Shown here piece by piece: positions 1-8,276 of a stretch of 48,215 nucleotides of DNA. The stretch's first letter is position 1; each line of letters opens with the position of its first letter. Source of the stretch: Pseudomonas iridis (GTDB taxonomy: Bacteria; Pseudomonadota; Gammaproteobacteria; Pseudomonadales; Pseudomonadaceae); NCBI RefSeq assembly GCF_017980685.1, contig NZ_JACXXO010000027.1, positions 1-48,215 on the forward strand, given 5' to 3'. The notes below the pieces were generated by a model. It did no database searches. It worked only from the letters and a program-made list of their open reading frames with translations, and was not told the origin of the DNA. A program made the position numbers and the translations under genes.

Positions 1-53
1 GTCTGCTTACGTTTGCCGGCGTACTCAGCATCGGCGAAGGACATCTGTTTCAT
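1..53 (-). CDS. IS5-family transposase, N-terminal fragment
   Basis: An ATG at 53-51 on the minus strand opens a frame beginning MKQMSFADAEYAGKRKQT. This is an N-terminus I recognise from IS5-type transposases of Pseudomonas. Only 17 full codons are present before the window ends, so the DDE catalytic core cannot be seen and activity cannot be judged. The same start occurs at 48166 on the plus strand. Confidence 0.75.
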   Translation of the reverse strand, partial: MKQMSFADAEYAGKRKQ

Positions 54-123
54 CGGGACTCAACCGTTCGATTCCTGTGAGGCGGGTATTTCACCAAATC
101 TGGAAGCCTTTTTCAGAGTTTCC
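1..123 (-). mobile_element. IS5-family insertion sequence, 5' end (partial, leaves window)
   Basis: The reverse complement of this stretch matches the last 120 bases of the window by eye, so two copies of one element face outward at the two edges. The outer end reads GGAAACTCTGAAAAAGG on the minus strand. It is followed by an untranslated leader and the start of a transposase at base 53. The bases just outside, 124-127 (CTAA, i.e. TTAG on the other strand), fit the YTAR target duplication known for IS5-group elements. The other end of the element is not in view, so the duplication cannot be confirmed. Confidence 0.85.
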
Positions 124-156
124 CTAACACTTACAAATTCGTAGTTATTTGAAACA

Positions 157-193
157 CTTGACCTGACAAAAACTCTGTTTTTGTCAGGTCAAG
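157..193. repeat. Perfect 17-bp inverted repeat with 3-nt loop
   Basis: The arm CTTGACCTGACAAAAAC (157-173) is followed by TCT and its exact reverse complement (177-193). The A5/T5 tracts lie next to the loop and the GC-rich bases at the outside. That is the reverse of a normal intrinsic terminator, in which the U-tract follows the stem. It lies 30 bp inside the left IS in AT-rich DNA. It could be a terminator of an unusual form, a protein-binding palindrome, or the remnant of another element. Confidence 0.7.
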
Positions 194-196
194 ACT

Positions 197-391
197 TCAA
201 GCCATTGTTTTACATAGGTATTTTTTATTGTTAATTAATCCTAGGAAACTTCCCACAACGTCCCACGACAAGTGATTACAAGAAAAAGAGAAGGCGTTTA
301 GGAATAGCCCTACAGCAATTAAACAAAGAATGCCGTGTTTAACAAAACCGGGGGTTATATGTTGAGGTCGACAAATTGAATGCACAGCCAT
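197..391 (-). CDS. Possible small membrane protein, unrecognised
   Basis: This 64-residue frame has a good ribosome-binding sequence (AAGGA, 7 nt before the ATG on the minus strand) and one hydrophobic stretch around residues 20-36. I recognise no family. It sits in the AT-rich gap between the left IS and mexS and may be chance coding or part of a transferred segment. The rest of 128-545 holds the 17-bp inverted repeat at 157-193 and a minor GTTCAG/CTGAAC inverted repeat at 476-490. No other gene is visible there. Confidence 0.2.
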   Translation of the reverse strand: MAVHSICRPQHITPGFVKHGILCLIAVGLFLNAFSFSCNHLSWDVVGSFLGLINNKKYLCKTMA

Positions 392-534
392 GGCTCATTC
401 CTTGAGATGAAAGTAATCATTCAATTATCAGGGCTTACATTGCGATTAGAAGATACAGATCCGGGCCAAAAACCAGTTCAGTTGCTGAACAGGTCCCGGA
501 CATGGCACCAGAGAGGCTTGCTTTTCGAGGGATG

Positions 535-569
535 ATAAACACGAAAGAGTCCGTGGGGCCACGGACTCT
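535..569 (-). terminator. Intrinsic terminator of mexS
   Basis: An 11-bp perfect stem (AGAGTCCGTGG / CCACGGACTCT, 546-569, 2-nt loop) lies 11 bp past the mexS stop codon. On the minus strand it is followed by TTTCGTGTTT, a moderately T-rich tail. Confidence 0.75.
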
Positions 570-580
570 GATTGCCAGGG

Positions 581-1603
581 TTACACCGACTCGATTTGGA
601 GAGCAACCCGTTCGCGGCATGGGCATTCGTCCATGTAGCGATGCGCTTCGACGAACTCGCTGAACGGGAACACCCGGGTCTTGAGCGGAAGCAACACGCG
701 GTCTGCGGTCAACTGGTTGATGTCACGCAGGGCACGTTGCACGGCGACGTGGTCCTGGGCGATACCCAGCTCCGGCTTGCCGGTGAAGTTGCCGATGCAG
801 TGCACAAAGAACTGGATGTTCTTCTGGAACGCTGCGCAGGCCGGAAACGGTGTCTGGTTCCCACCCTGAAGGCCGTACAGCACAAGGCTGCCCCGGGGCG
901 CCAGTACATCGCCAAGCAGCGACATCTGCGGACCGCCAAGGCCGTCGAACACCACATCGACGCCACGGTTGTCGGTGATCTTGTTGATTCGCAACAACAG
1001 ATCTTCCTCTTCGGTGACAATCACCTTTTCCGCGCCCAGAGACAGCAAGTACTCGCGCTCCTGCGCCTCTTTGGTGGCGGCAATGACGCGCACGCCCATG
1101 GCCTTGCCCAACTGTACAAACGAAGGGCCGGCGCAATGGCTGGCGTCAGTGACCAGGGCAAACTGCCCGGGTTTGACCCGCGCCAGATCGGCGTAGGCGA
1201 AATAGGCGATCAACAGAGGTGTGTAATGCACACTGGCTTGGATCGGGCTGAGCACATCCGGATAACGGGTCAGCGCAGTACGCGGCAACACGATCGACTC
1301 GCCGTAGACGGGATAGTCGTTCGGACTTTCGGCCGGGAAACTGGCGACCTTGTCACCGACGGACAGGTCTTCGACACCAGCGCCAATCGCCGTGACCACA
1401 CCAGCCATTTCATGGCCAAGGCCTGATGGCAGACGCGCCTGGGATGACGCCAGGTTCTGGCGCCACAGCGTGTCGTACCAACTGATGCCGATTGCCTCGA
1501 CACGCACCTGCACTTCGCCAGGACCTGGCTGAGCGGCCGCATGCTCTTCGCATTTGAGCACCTCGGCCGGACCAAACTTGTGAAAACGGATCGTGCGGGA
1601 CAT
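581..1603 (-). CDS. mexS: MexS-like NADPH:quinone/alcohol oxidoreductase (MDR superfamily)
   Basis: The 340-residue protein is a medium-chain dehydrogenase/reductase without the usual structural-zinc cysteine cluster. It has the GLGHEMAGVV turn of the GroES-like domain and a Rossmann domain from about residue 140. Its size, sequence and divergent placement next to mexT match P. aeruginosa MexS (PA2491). Loss of MexS there induces MexT-dependent expression of MexEF-OprN, and MexS is thought to detoxify a metabolite that activates MexT. I chose the ATG at 1603 because GAGG precedes it by 7 nt and the protein then starts MSRTIRFHKFG like its homologues; the frame stays open upstream to 1636. The gene is probably controlled by MexT from the shared 269-bp region, and a terminator follows it. 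Confidence 0.88.
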   Translation of the reverse strand: MSRTIRFHKFGPAEVLKCEEHAAAQPGPGEVQVRVEAIGISWYDTLWRQNLASSQARLPSGLGHEMAGVVTAIGAGVEDLSVGDKVASFPAESPNDYPVYGESIVLPRTALTRYPDVLSPIQASVHYTPLLIAYFAYADLARVKPGQFALVTDASHCAGPSFVQLGKAMGVRVIAATKEAQEREYLLSLGAEKVIVTEEEDLLLRINKITDNRGVDVVFDGLGGPQMSLLGDVLAPRGSLVLYGLQGGNQTPFPACAAFQKNIQFFVHCIGNFTGKPELGIAQDHVAVQRALRDINQLTADRVLLPLKTRVFPFSEFVEAHRYMDECPCRERVALQIESV

Positions 1604-1872
1604 CGCAAACCTCGTCAAAGTAACCTCTAATGCCATGAACTCTATCTGGGCTTTTAACCCAAGACTATCAGTGGCTATTAATAGTCGACATGCCTGTCAT
1701 TGATTCCGCAGTATGTGCGGTATTGGCAAAATCCTTGAAAAACTGCTGCCACCTTCTGAGTAAAGCTGAATTTTCCGGTGCAGAGTACCAGTCTTTCCCC
1801 GTAAGATTCATGCCGGCCATTGTTCTCATATGGCCGCCCTCGTCAAGCTTGATGACTCTGCCAGGACTCCAG
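1604..1872. promoter_or_regulatory. mexS/mexT divergent promoter region with inverted repeats
   Basis: The 269-bp gap contains the inverted repeat GACTAT-N12-ATAGTC (1663-1686), with the palindrome CTATTAATAG (1675-1684) inside it. It also holds a smaller TGGG-N7-CCCA element at 1647-1661. LysR-type regulators commonly bind such imperfect palindromes between themselves and a divergent target. Which element MexT binds is inference. No copy of the ATCA-N7-TGAT box found upstream of mexE was seen here. Confidence 0.45.
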
Positions 1873-2787
1873 ATGAATCGTAATGACCTGCGTCGTGTCG
1901 ACCTGAACCTGTTGATCGTATTCGAAACGTTGATGCATGAGCGCAGTGTGACCCGTGCTGCCGAGAAGTTGTTCCTCGGCCAGCCGGCGATCAGTGCGGC
2001 GCTGTCGCGCCTGCGCAGCCTGTTCGATGATCCCTTGTTCGTGCGCACCGGCCGGAGCATGGAACCGTCCGCCCGCGCGGTGGAAATCTTCGCCCTGCTC
2101 TCGCCTGCCCTCGACTCGATTTCGACCGCTGTCAGCCGCGCGGCAGAATTTGATCCGGCCACCAGTACTTCGGTATTTCGGATCGGGTTGTCGGATGACG
2201 TCGAATTCGCCCTGCTGCCGATGCTGCTAAAACGACTGCGCGCCGAATCGCCGGGAATTGTGCTGGTGGTGCGCCGGGTCAACTACATCCTGATGCCGGG
2301 CTTGCTGGCTTCCGGCGAAATCTCGATCGGCGTCAGCTACACCACCGACCTGCCAGCCAATGCCAAGCGCAAAGTGCTGCGCCGCAGCGCGCCCAAGTTG
2401 TTGCGCGCCGACACCGTGCCGGGGCCGTTGAGCCTCGACGACTATTGCGCCCGCCCCCACGCCCTGGTGTCGTTTGCCGGCGACCTCAGCGGTTTTATAG
2501 ATGAAGAACTGGAGAAACTCGGCCGCAAACGCCATGTGGTACTGGCTGTGCCGCAGTTCAATGGTTTGAGCACGCTGCTGGCCGGAACTGACATTGTCGC
2601 GACCGTGCCGGACTATGCCGCCGAAGCACTGACGTCTGCGGGTGGCGTTCGCGCAGAAGATCCGCCGTTGCCGACGCGCACGTTTGAGCTGCACATGGCT
2701 TGGCGTGGGTCGCAGGATAATGATCCGGGCGAGCGTTGGTTGAGGTCGCGGATTCAGATGTTTTTTGGGGATCCTGACAGCCTCTAG
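1873..2787 (+). CDS. mexT: MexT, LysR-type activator of the MexEF-OprN efflux pump
   Basis: The 304-residue protein has an N-terminal winged HTH (about residues 10-70, core RSVTRAAEKLFLGQPAISAA) and a LysR substrate-binding domain to the C-terminus. It begins MNRNDLRRVDLNLL, the start of the functional 304-residue form of P. aeruginosa MexT as I recall it. The frame is open upstream to 1690, paralleling the longer annotated form there, but the ATG at 1873 aligns with the family. MexT activates mexEF-oprN and many redox genes when it senses disulfide or electrophile stress. In P. aeruginosa mexT directly precedes mexE. Here 8.8 kb of other genes intervene. No frameshift is seen, so the gene looks intact. 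Confidence 0.9.
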   Translation: MNRNDLRRVDLNLLIVFETLMHERSVTRAAEKLFLGQPAISAALSRLRSLFDDPLFVRTGRSMEPSARAVEIFALLSPALDSISTAVSRAAEFDPATSTSVFRIGLSDDVEFALLPMLLKRLRAESPGIVLVVRRVNYILMPGLLASGEISIGVSYTTDLPANAKRKVLRRSAPKLLRADTVPGPLSLDDYCARPHALVSFAGDLSGFIDEELEKLGRKRHVVLAVPQFNGLSTLLAGTDIVATVPDYAAEALTSAGGVRAEDPPLPTRTFELHMAWRGSQDNDPGERWLRSRIQMFFGDPDSL

Positions 2788-2889
2788 GTGGCGTAGGGCT
2801 GCCTGTTCAACTGATCACTCCTGCCTTGTCATAGGCATTAGGGCCGATTTGCTGAGTCCGGGCCTGTCCACGCGCCTGCACTGTTGGAA

Positions 2890-2925
2890 GCATGCCCCCG
2901 TTGCTCAATAGTAACAGGGGCATGC
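2890..2925. terminator. Hairpin between convergent mexT and SDR gene
   Basis: GCATGCCCC...GGGGCATGC forms a 13-bp stem with one mismatch around a 10-nt loop in the 160-bp gap between the two converging stop codons. Neither side has a good T-tract, so it may be a weak bidirectional terminator. Confidence 0.45.
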
Positions 2926-2947
2926 GTATTTGGCGGGTTCTGAGGTG

Positions 2948-3697
2948 TCAGTAGCCCACACCACGAACACCGCCCGAAGCCCGGATGGATTCACCTGTCA
3001 CCCAGTGCGAATCCCGCGATGCCAGAAACACGGCCAAGGGGGCAATATCTTCCGGCTCACCGAAGCGACCCAGCGGAGTTCCGGCGATGAGCTTTTCACC
3101 AAATTCACCGGCAAAATTTCCGTCAGTCGCCGGCGTGTTCGTGTGCCCTGGCAGGATGGAGTTGACCCGGATGCCACGCGCGCCCAGCTCCCTGGCCAGT
3201 GCAAGGGTCAAGGTGTCGACCGCGCCCTTGGTCGCCGAGTAAACACTTGAAGCCAAGTAGGGATCGGTGCTGAGAATCGAGCTGATATTGATAATGCTGC
3301 CTGTCGGGCCCAGCAGCTTGACGGCCTCGCGTACAGCCAGAAGGTAACCCAACACGTTCACGTTGAACTGCTTGTGGAAGGCGTCTTCAGTCAGGTCATC
3401 AATCATCTGGAACACCGCCACGCCGGCATTGTTAACCAGCACATCCAGGGTTCCGTATTTGATCCGGATCGTTTCAAACAGTCGAACCACATCATCTGCC
3501 TGGCTCATGTCTGCCTGGACAGCAAAGGCGCAACCGCCGGCCTCTGCGATCTGCGCAACGACTGCATCCGCGTCGGACTTGCTGGAGGCGTAGTTGACGA
3601 TGACTGTTGCGCCCTCTGCGGCCAAAGCCTTGGCGATCCCGGCGCCTATGCCTTTGGACGCTCCCGTGACCACCGCTATTTTTCCTTCGAGTTTCAT
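2948..3697 (-). CDS. Short-chain dehydrogenase/reductase (classical SDR)
   Basis: The 249-residue protein has the cofactor motif TGASKGIGAG at residues 11-20, the NNAG motif, and the catalytic Ser with YxxxK (YSATK). It ends with a typical 'VTGESIRASGG' C-terminal segment. It should be a cytosolic NAD(P)H-dependent oxidoreductase; the substrate cannot be inferred. The ATG at 3697 has AAAGG 8 nt upstream, while the frame remains open to 3781. It is transcribed divergently from an AraC regulator that probably controls it. A second SDR/AraC pair of the same layout lies at 6191-7966. Confidence 0.85.
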   Translation of the reverse strand: MKLEGKIAVVTGASKGIGAGIAKALAAEGATVIVNYASSKSDADAVVAQIAEAGGCAFAVQADMSQADDVVRLFETIRIKYGTLDVLVNNAGVAVFQMIDDLTEDAFHKQFNVNVLGYLLAVREAVKLLGPTGSIINISSILSTDPYLASSVYSATKGAVDTLTLALARELGARGIRVNSILPGHTNTPATDGNFAGEFGEKLIAGTPLGRFGEPEDIAPLAVFLASRDSHWVTGESIRASGGVRGVGY

Positions 3698-3889
3698 AAA
3701 CTGACCTTTGATATGACGTGAAATGAGGCTTGCTTGCAGTCGGGGCTTGCATGACCGCTGGTGCAACGAGCCGCGTGTCATCAGTATTCAGCGATTGAAC
3801 AATCAGACGTTTGCCGGTTATTCGCTCATCCTTGCCTATTCTTCTCAGCTGGCTTGCCACGCACCTGGATTTAGCTCACGGTGGCAGGC

Positions 3890-4783
3890 ATGGAAAAATC
3901 ACTGGCAGAACTGCGCAGCATCGTGATGCGCGCACAAGACAAGTGGACCGAAACCGGGTTGCCCCGCGTGGCCATGGTCCGGGCAGAGGCCTGTGCGGAT
4001 CAGGTCTATCAGCCGATGTTGCATCTGGTGCTTCAAGGCACCAAGACCCTGTCGATCGGCGCGGATGTTTCCAGGTACACGGAGGGCACCTATTTCCTGG
4101 TGCCCGTCGATGTGCCCGCGACGGGCCAGGTACAGGCCGACACCTTGGATCAGCCTTATCTTGCCGTCAGCCTGACTCTGGAGCCCGATGTAATCGCGAC
4201 GTTGCTGCTGGACGAGGGCAAGGCGCCCAGGGCCTCGCAAAATACGTGTTTTGAGGGCGTGCGCGCGCCCGTTGAAATGATCGATGCATGGTTACGCATG
4301 ATGCGACTCATGGATCGCCCACATGAGGTTGCGATACTGGCGCCGATGATCGAACGCGAAATACTGCTGCGCGCGCTACAAGGGCCACTGGGCGATATTC
4401 TTCGTGACGTTGCACGACCGGATGGCCGAATGGTGCAGATCCGCCGGGTTACCCAGTGGATCCGTGAGCATTACGCAGAGCCTTTTCGCGTTGAGCTACT
4501 GGCGCGCATGTCAGACATGAGCGTTGCCGCCTTCTACCGGCACTTTAAATCCGTGACAGCTATGACACCGATTCAGTACCAGAAGCGCCTGCGCTTGCTA
4601 AGGGCGCGCTGGCTGCTGCTGTTCGATACGCTGGACGCGACATCCATCGCTTATACCGTAGGATACGAAAGCGCCTCCCAATTCAACCGCGAGTATGCAC
4701 GCCTGTTCGGTCTTCCTCCGGCACGGGACGCGGCCAGATTCAGGACGCCCGCCCAAACCGAAGGTTTTATAGCAGCCTCCTGA
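3890..4783 (+). CDS. AraC-family regulator with AraC_N domain (copy 1)
   Basis: The protein has an N-terminal AraC-type (PF06719-like) domain (about residues 5-170, with PRVAMVRAEACADQVYQPML) and a C-terminal double-HTH AraC domain (about 190-290, with AYTVGYESASQFNREYARLFG). It probably senses a small organic compound and regulates the divergent SDR gene. A GTG three codons upstream (3881) is an alternative start. Neither start has a strong Shine-Dalgarno sequence. The protein is clearly paralogous to the regulator at 7064-7966; both share TETG(L/I)PRVAMV and QPYLAVSLTL-like segments. Its stop lies 16 bp from the stop of the converging gene. Confidence 0.85.
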   Translation: MEKSLAELRSIVMRAQDKWTETGLPRVAMVRAEACADQVYQPMLHLVLQGTKTLSIGADVSRYTEGTYFLVPVDVPATGQVQADTLDQPYLAVSLTLEPDVIATLLLDEGKAPRASQNTCFEGVRAPVEMIDAWLRMMRLMDRPHEVAILAPMIEREILLRALQGPLGDILRDVARPDGRMVQIRRVTQWIREHYAEPFRVELLARMSDMSVAAFYRHFKSVTAMTPIQYQKRLRLLRARWLLLFDTLDATSIAYTVGYESASQFNREYARLFGLPPARDAARFRTPAQTEGFIAAS

Positions 4784-4799
4784 ACAGCCAATATCCACC

Positions 4800-5774
4800 T
4801 CAAAAGTCGGTGATCACCGTACCGTCAATACTCTCGGCAAACCCACCACCAAACACGTTGGCCGGTGTTGCAAAACCCAGCTGTCGTTCACCGTTCAGTA
4901 CCCGACGTGAAGCTTCTACTGCCGCCAGCGGCGTATAGGAATAGCCGTTCACGGTTTCAATCATCGACCGCACCGTTGCGCCATCAGCCCCGGTAACCTC
5001 AACCACTGCCCGCGCGCGATGAGCGGCCCTTTGCTCAGGCGTGGGACCATCAGGCAACTGCGACAGATCACCTTCGGGAAACCCGTCACCCGAGATATGC
5101 ACGAACATCGCGATGTTGCGGATGCCGGTCGAATGCCAGCCCGTCACCAGGTCGCCGAATGACAAGGGTGCACAGAGGACCGGACCCTCGCCAAAATCAA
5201 AGCGACGCGGCGCGGCATCCGGCGTCGCAACAAGTTCGCCATCGACTCTGGCGAGCACGCCTGCGCCGATGATCTCGCTGACGCTCATCGCCGACCCGCG
5301 AGACATCGAACCGGGGACCTGAAGCGCGATGCTCAGCGCAACCGGTTTTACGGCACGCTTGGCAACATGCACCGCCAGCGAATCAGTAGGAACGACATCC
5401 CAGCCGACACCCGGCAACAGCATGACGTGATTCGCAGCCGCTTCAGCACCCAGCCCCTCGGCCATGCGGTAAGTATTGATCTCGGCAGTGATATCCAGAT
5501 AGTGCACGCCGGCCTTGATACAGGCGTGCATCAACGGCTCGGCCGTTTGCGCGAACGGCCCGGCGAAGTTCAGCAATACTGAGATACCAGACAAAGAGCC
5601 CTCGGCATCTTGGGTATCAAACACCCGATAAGGCACGTCCAACTGCGCTGCGAGCGATTCGAGACGCTTGGCATTACGCCCGGCGATTTCGAAATCCAGA
5701 CCGAGCGCTTTTGCTCGCTCAGCAGCCATCCGCCCGGTATATCCCGCTGCGCCGTATATCAGAAGCCTACTCAT
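4800..5774 (-). CDS. Saccharopine-dehydrogenase-like NAD(P)-binding oxidoreductase
   Basis: The 324-residue protein begins with a Rossmann fold (IYGAAGYTGRMAA, GxxGxxG near residues 8-14). It has the layout of the saccharopine dehydrogenase / trans-acting enoyl reductase family, with a second domain from about residue 120. The substrate is unknown. The ATG at 5774 overlaps the upstream VOC gene's TGA as ATGA, which decides the start and indicates translational coupling. It is the last gene of an SDR-VOC-dehydrogenase operon. The frame is open upstream to 5831, but that part would overlap the VOC gene. Confidence 0.8.
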   Translation of the reverse strand: MSRLLIYGAAGYTGRMAAERAKALGLDFEIAGRNAKRLESLAAQLDVPYRVFDTQDAEGSLSGISVLLNFAGPFAQTAEPLMHACIKAGVHYLDITAEINTYRMAEGLGAEAAANHVMLLPGVGWDVVPTDSLAVHVAKRAVKPVALSIALQVPGSMSRGSAMSVSEIIGAGVLARVDGELVATPDAAPRRFDFGEGPVLCAPLSFGDLVTGWHSTGIRNIAMFVHISGDGFPEGDLSQLPDGPTPEQRAAHRARAVVEVTGADGATVRSMIETVNGYSYTPLAAVEASRRVLNGERQLGFATPANVFGGGFAESIDGTVITDF

Positions 5775-6172
5775 TGGATGTGCTGCCATTTCTTGAAAAC
5801 AAATTCGAGGCTGTACCCATCCGGGTCCCACACATTGGCAGCGTAGTAGTCGGGATCGTAATGCAAGCGTGCCCCAGGCGGGCCGTTGTCGACCGCACCC
5901 TGATGCAGGGCAGCGGTATAAGCGGCATCAACTTCAGCCTGGCTGCTTGCGACAAAACCAACATGGACCGCGCGCCCTTCCACAACGCCCTCACGCAACC
6001 AGAAAAACATCCGGCCGTTGGCACCGAAGCCTTTCAGGTCAGGATGACCCGGTGGGCCGTCCTTGCCATCGTAGTCCAGGCGCGCGGTGATACCCAACGG
6101 GGCCAGGGCGGCTTCGTAGAAACGGATGGACCGTGCGATATCGCTCACGGACAAAAAGATATGATCCAGCAT
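5771..6172 (-). CDS. VOC (glyoxalase/bleomycin resistance) family protein
   Basis: The 133-residue protein has the vicinal-oxygen-chelate pattern: LDHIFLSVSDIARSIRFYEA at the N-terminus and NVWDPDGYSLEFVFK at the C-terminus, where the DPDG turn and the Glu typical of the metal site appear. It could be a metal-dependent lyase, dioxygenase or thiol transferase on a small electrophile. GAGGG precedes the ATG. It is the middle gene of a three-gene operon with an SDR upstream and a dehydrogenase downstream (ATGA overlap), which suggests joint handling of one carbonyl-type substrate. Confidence 0.85.
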   Translation of the reverse strand: MLDHIFLSVSDIARSIRFYEAALAPLGITARLDYDGKDGPPGHPDLKGFGANGRMFFWLREGVVEGRAVHVGFVASSQAEVDAAYTAALHQGAVDNGPPGARLHYDPDYYAANVWDPDGYSLEFVFKKWQHIQ

Positions 6173-6190
6173 GGCGAAACCCTCATGTAT

Positions 6191-6934
6191 TCAGATGTTG
6201 TAGCCACCGGCCACTTCGAGCGTCTGGGCATTGATCCAGGCGCCCTCTTCTGACAGCAACATGGCAATGACGCGCGCGACGTCTTCCGGCTCGCCGACCC
6301 GGCCAAGTGCCGTTTGCGCCGCCAGCTTCGCCTCGAACTCAGCGTTCAGCCCCCCGCCCAACCCGGTGCGGATGGCGCCGGGTGATACCGCGTTGGCCCG
6401 TATGCGCCGCTCGCCGAATTCTTTGGCCATGTAACGGGTGAGCACCTCGAGCCCGCCCTTGAAGGCAGCATAGGGCGCCACGCCAGCGGTTGCGACGCGG
6501 GTTGTGGCACTGGTCAGGTTAACGATACTGGCATTTTCCGCGAACAGCGGCAGGAGGGTTTGAGTGAGAAAAAACGGCCCTTTGAGGTGCACGTTGAACA
6601 GGCCATCGAACTGCGCTTCGGTGACAGTTGCCATGGGATTGAACAGGCCGTACCCGGCATTGTTGACCAGGCCACTCAGCATAGTGGCGTTCCAGGTGTC
6701 CCGTAAGGTCAGTACCACTGACGTGCGAAACGCTTCGAAGCTGCCAACATCAGACACGTCGAGCTTGAGAGCGACGGCCTTGCCACCGACGCGCTCGATG
6801 CGTTCCACGACGGTGTTGGCAGCCTGGGGATCAGTGTTGTAGGTCAGAATGACCCCCATTCCGCGCCGGGCAATGTGTTCGGCGGTACTGGCACCGATTC
6901 CACGGCTGCCGCCGGTAATCACGATAACGCTCAT
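6191..6934 (-). CDS. Short-chain dehydrogenase/reductase, first gene of operon
   Basis: The 247-residue protein is a classical SDR with TGGSRGIGAS at residues 7-16, NNAG, a catalytic Ser in NLTSATTR and the YAAFK motif (Tyr/Lys). The C-terminal WINAQTLEVAGGY segment is typical of the family. The gap to the VOC gene is 18 bp, so the two are probably co-transcribed. It is divergent from the second AraC regulator across about 130 bp. Function beyond NAD(P)H-dependent reduction or oxidation of a small alcohol or carbonyl is not determinable. Confidence 0.85.
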   Translation of the reverse strand: MSVIVITGGSRGIGASTAEHIARRGMGVILTYNTDPQAANTVVERIERVGGKAVALKLDVSDVGSFEAFRTSVVLTLRDTWNATMLSGLVNNAGYGLFNPMATVTEAQFDGLFNVHLKGPFFLTQTLLPLFAENASIVNLTSATTRVATAGVAPYAAFKGGLEVLTRYMAKEFGERRIRANAVSPGAIRTGLGGGLNAEFEAKLAAQTALGRVGEPEDVARVIAMLLSEEGAWINAQTLEVAGGYNI

Positions 6935-7063
6935 TTGATGTTCCTCTGTGGCTTATAGGTGACCCCACAGTACTCATCACGATCGCCAGGGTCGTACCCA
7001 TTCCTACTCGAAACCTGCCTGTTTCTGCTTTTCTCTTGCATGGCGCAGGGTGCTGCCGTCAGC

Positions 7064-7966
7064 ATGCCCGGCATGGACAATCAACTGAATGAACTCAGGT
7101 CGCTCGCGGCCAAGGCTGAAAACCGTCGTACCGAAACGGGCATCCCCCGCGTGGCCATGGTCAAGGGCAAAATCCCCGAACACATGCTGGCGGCGGTCTA
7201 TGACCCGATGATCAATCTGATCCTGCAAGGCAGTAAAAGCATGAGCGTGGGGGATCGGACGCTTCGGTATGACCCTGCGACCTATTTCGTCATGTCCATT
7301 GATTTGCCAGCAGTGGGGTCTGTTCATCCAGGCGCATCGGGAGAACCTTACCTGGCAGTCAGCCTTACGCTTGATCCAGCTGTGTTGTCGACGCTATTTG
7401 AAGACCTGCCCAAACCTGTCAGCCGACCTGAGAACAATCTCGGGTTTTCAGTGGCGTCAGTCACAACCGATTTGATGGATGCGTGGGTACGAATGCTGCG
7501 ATTGATGGGGGATCCGGAGGCCATCGCAGCCCTCGCCCCGGTTTATGAACGGGAAATCATCTTCCGTGTGCTCCAGGGTCCCCATGGCTCGATGCTCCGG
7601 GAGATGGCTGCGCCGGATACGGCGATGGCCCGAGTCAACATGGCGATCCAGTGGATCCGCCGTGACTTCGCGCAGCCAATTGGGGTGGAACGCTTGGCGC
7701 AACGAGCGTCGATGAGCGTCTCGGCGTTTCATCGCCACTTCAAGGCAGTCACCAGTCTGAGTCCTTTGCAGTATCAAAAACGGGTTCGCCTGCTCCAGGC
7801 TAGAACACTGATGGTGGTTCACGCCAAGAGCGTCATGGCGGCTGCCTTCGAGGTCGGCTATGAAAGTGCGACACAATTCAGCAGGGATTATTTACGGGTG
7901 TTTGGACTTCCCCCTGCCCAAGATGCCGGAAGAATCCTCGGAAAAACGAGCGCCGCCAGACGCTAA
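7064..7966 (+). CDS. AraC-family regulator with AraC_N domain (copy 2)
   Basis: The 300-residue protein has an N-terminal AraC_N domain and a C-terminal AraC HTH domain (AAFEVGYESATQFSRDYLRVFG). It is colinear with the regulator at 3890-4783 from TETGIPRVAMVKG onward. It starts at MPG-MDNQLNELRS; the ATG at 7073 is an alternative and the frame is open back to 6959. It probably activates the divergent SDR-VOC-dehydrogenase operon. The duplicated AraC/SDR arrangement on both sides of that operon suggests an ancestral module that duplicated and diverged. The 157 bp after it, up to the converging lipoprotein gene, shows nothing recognisable. Confidence 0.85.
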   Translation: MPGMDNQLNELRSLAAKAENRRTETGIPRVAMVKGKIPEHMLAAVYDPMINLILQGSKSMSVGDRTLRYDPATYFVMSIDLPAVGSVHPGASGEPYLAVSLTLDPAVLSTLFEDLPKPVSRPENNLGFSVASVTTDLMDAWVRMLRLMGDPEAIAALAPVYEREIIFRVLQGPHGSMLREMAAPDTAMARVNMAIQWIRRDFAQPIGVERLAQRASMSVSAFHRHFKAVTSLSPLQYQKRVRLLQARTLMVVHAKSVMAAAFEVGYESATQFSRDYLRVFGLPPAQDAGRILGKTSAARR

Positions 7967-8123
7967 TCAGTCAGAGGATTGGTTAAACGGCTAGAAAAGA
8001 TCCATGACCGTCAGCCAATCCGGATTTACCGGTTGCCTGCTGATAGTCCGAGCCACCCGCGATACTTAGCTATGCATCGTGCATTAGCAGGCCTTGGCGG
8101 TAAGCAAGCACTCAGGCGCGTCT

Positions 8124-8276
8124 CTACTTGCTCGGCTGCGCGTCATCCTTCTGCTGCATTTGGATCGATGACTTCGCGCCGTCGGTGTTGTCTTTGGTCT
8201 CGTTGTCCGAGTTATCGAAACAGCCTTGCAGCATGAGTGCGCAGCACAGACTTAAAAACAGGAGTGGCTTGTTCAT
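8124..8276 (-). CDS. Small lipoprotein, unknown function
   Basis: The 50-residue protein has a type II signal peptide with lipobox LQGC (Cys19), leaving a mature peptide of about 32 residues. That peptide is highly charged and polar (FDNSDNETKDNTDGAK...). It is probably anchored in the outer membrane. GGAG sits 9 nt before the ATG at 8276, which supports this start over the longer open frame to 8360. The 334 bp upstream, to the peptidase start at 8611, contains no convincing gene. Confidence 0.65.
   Translation of the reverse strand: MNKPLLFLSLCCALMLQGCFDNSDNETKDNTDGAKSSIQMQQKDDAQPSK

Noticed and set aside
572..1426. A 284-codon plus-strand open frame over mexS
   Set aside because: It is antisense to mexS and crosses toward its terminator, with no recognisable protein features.
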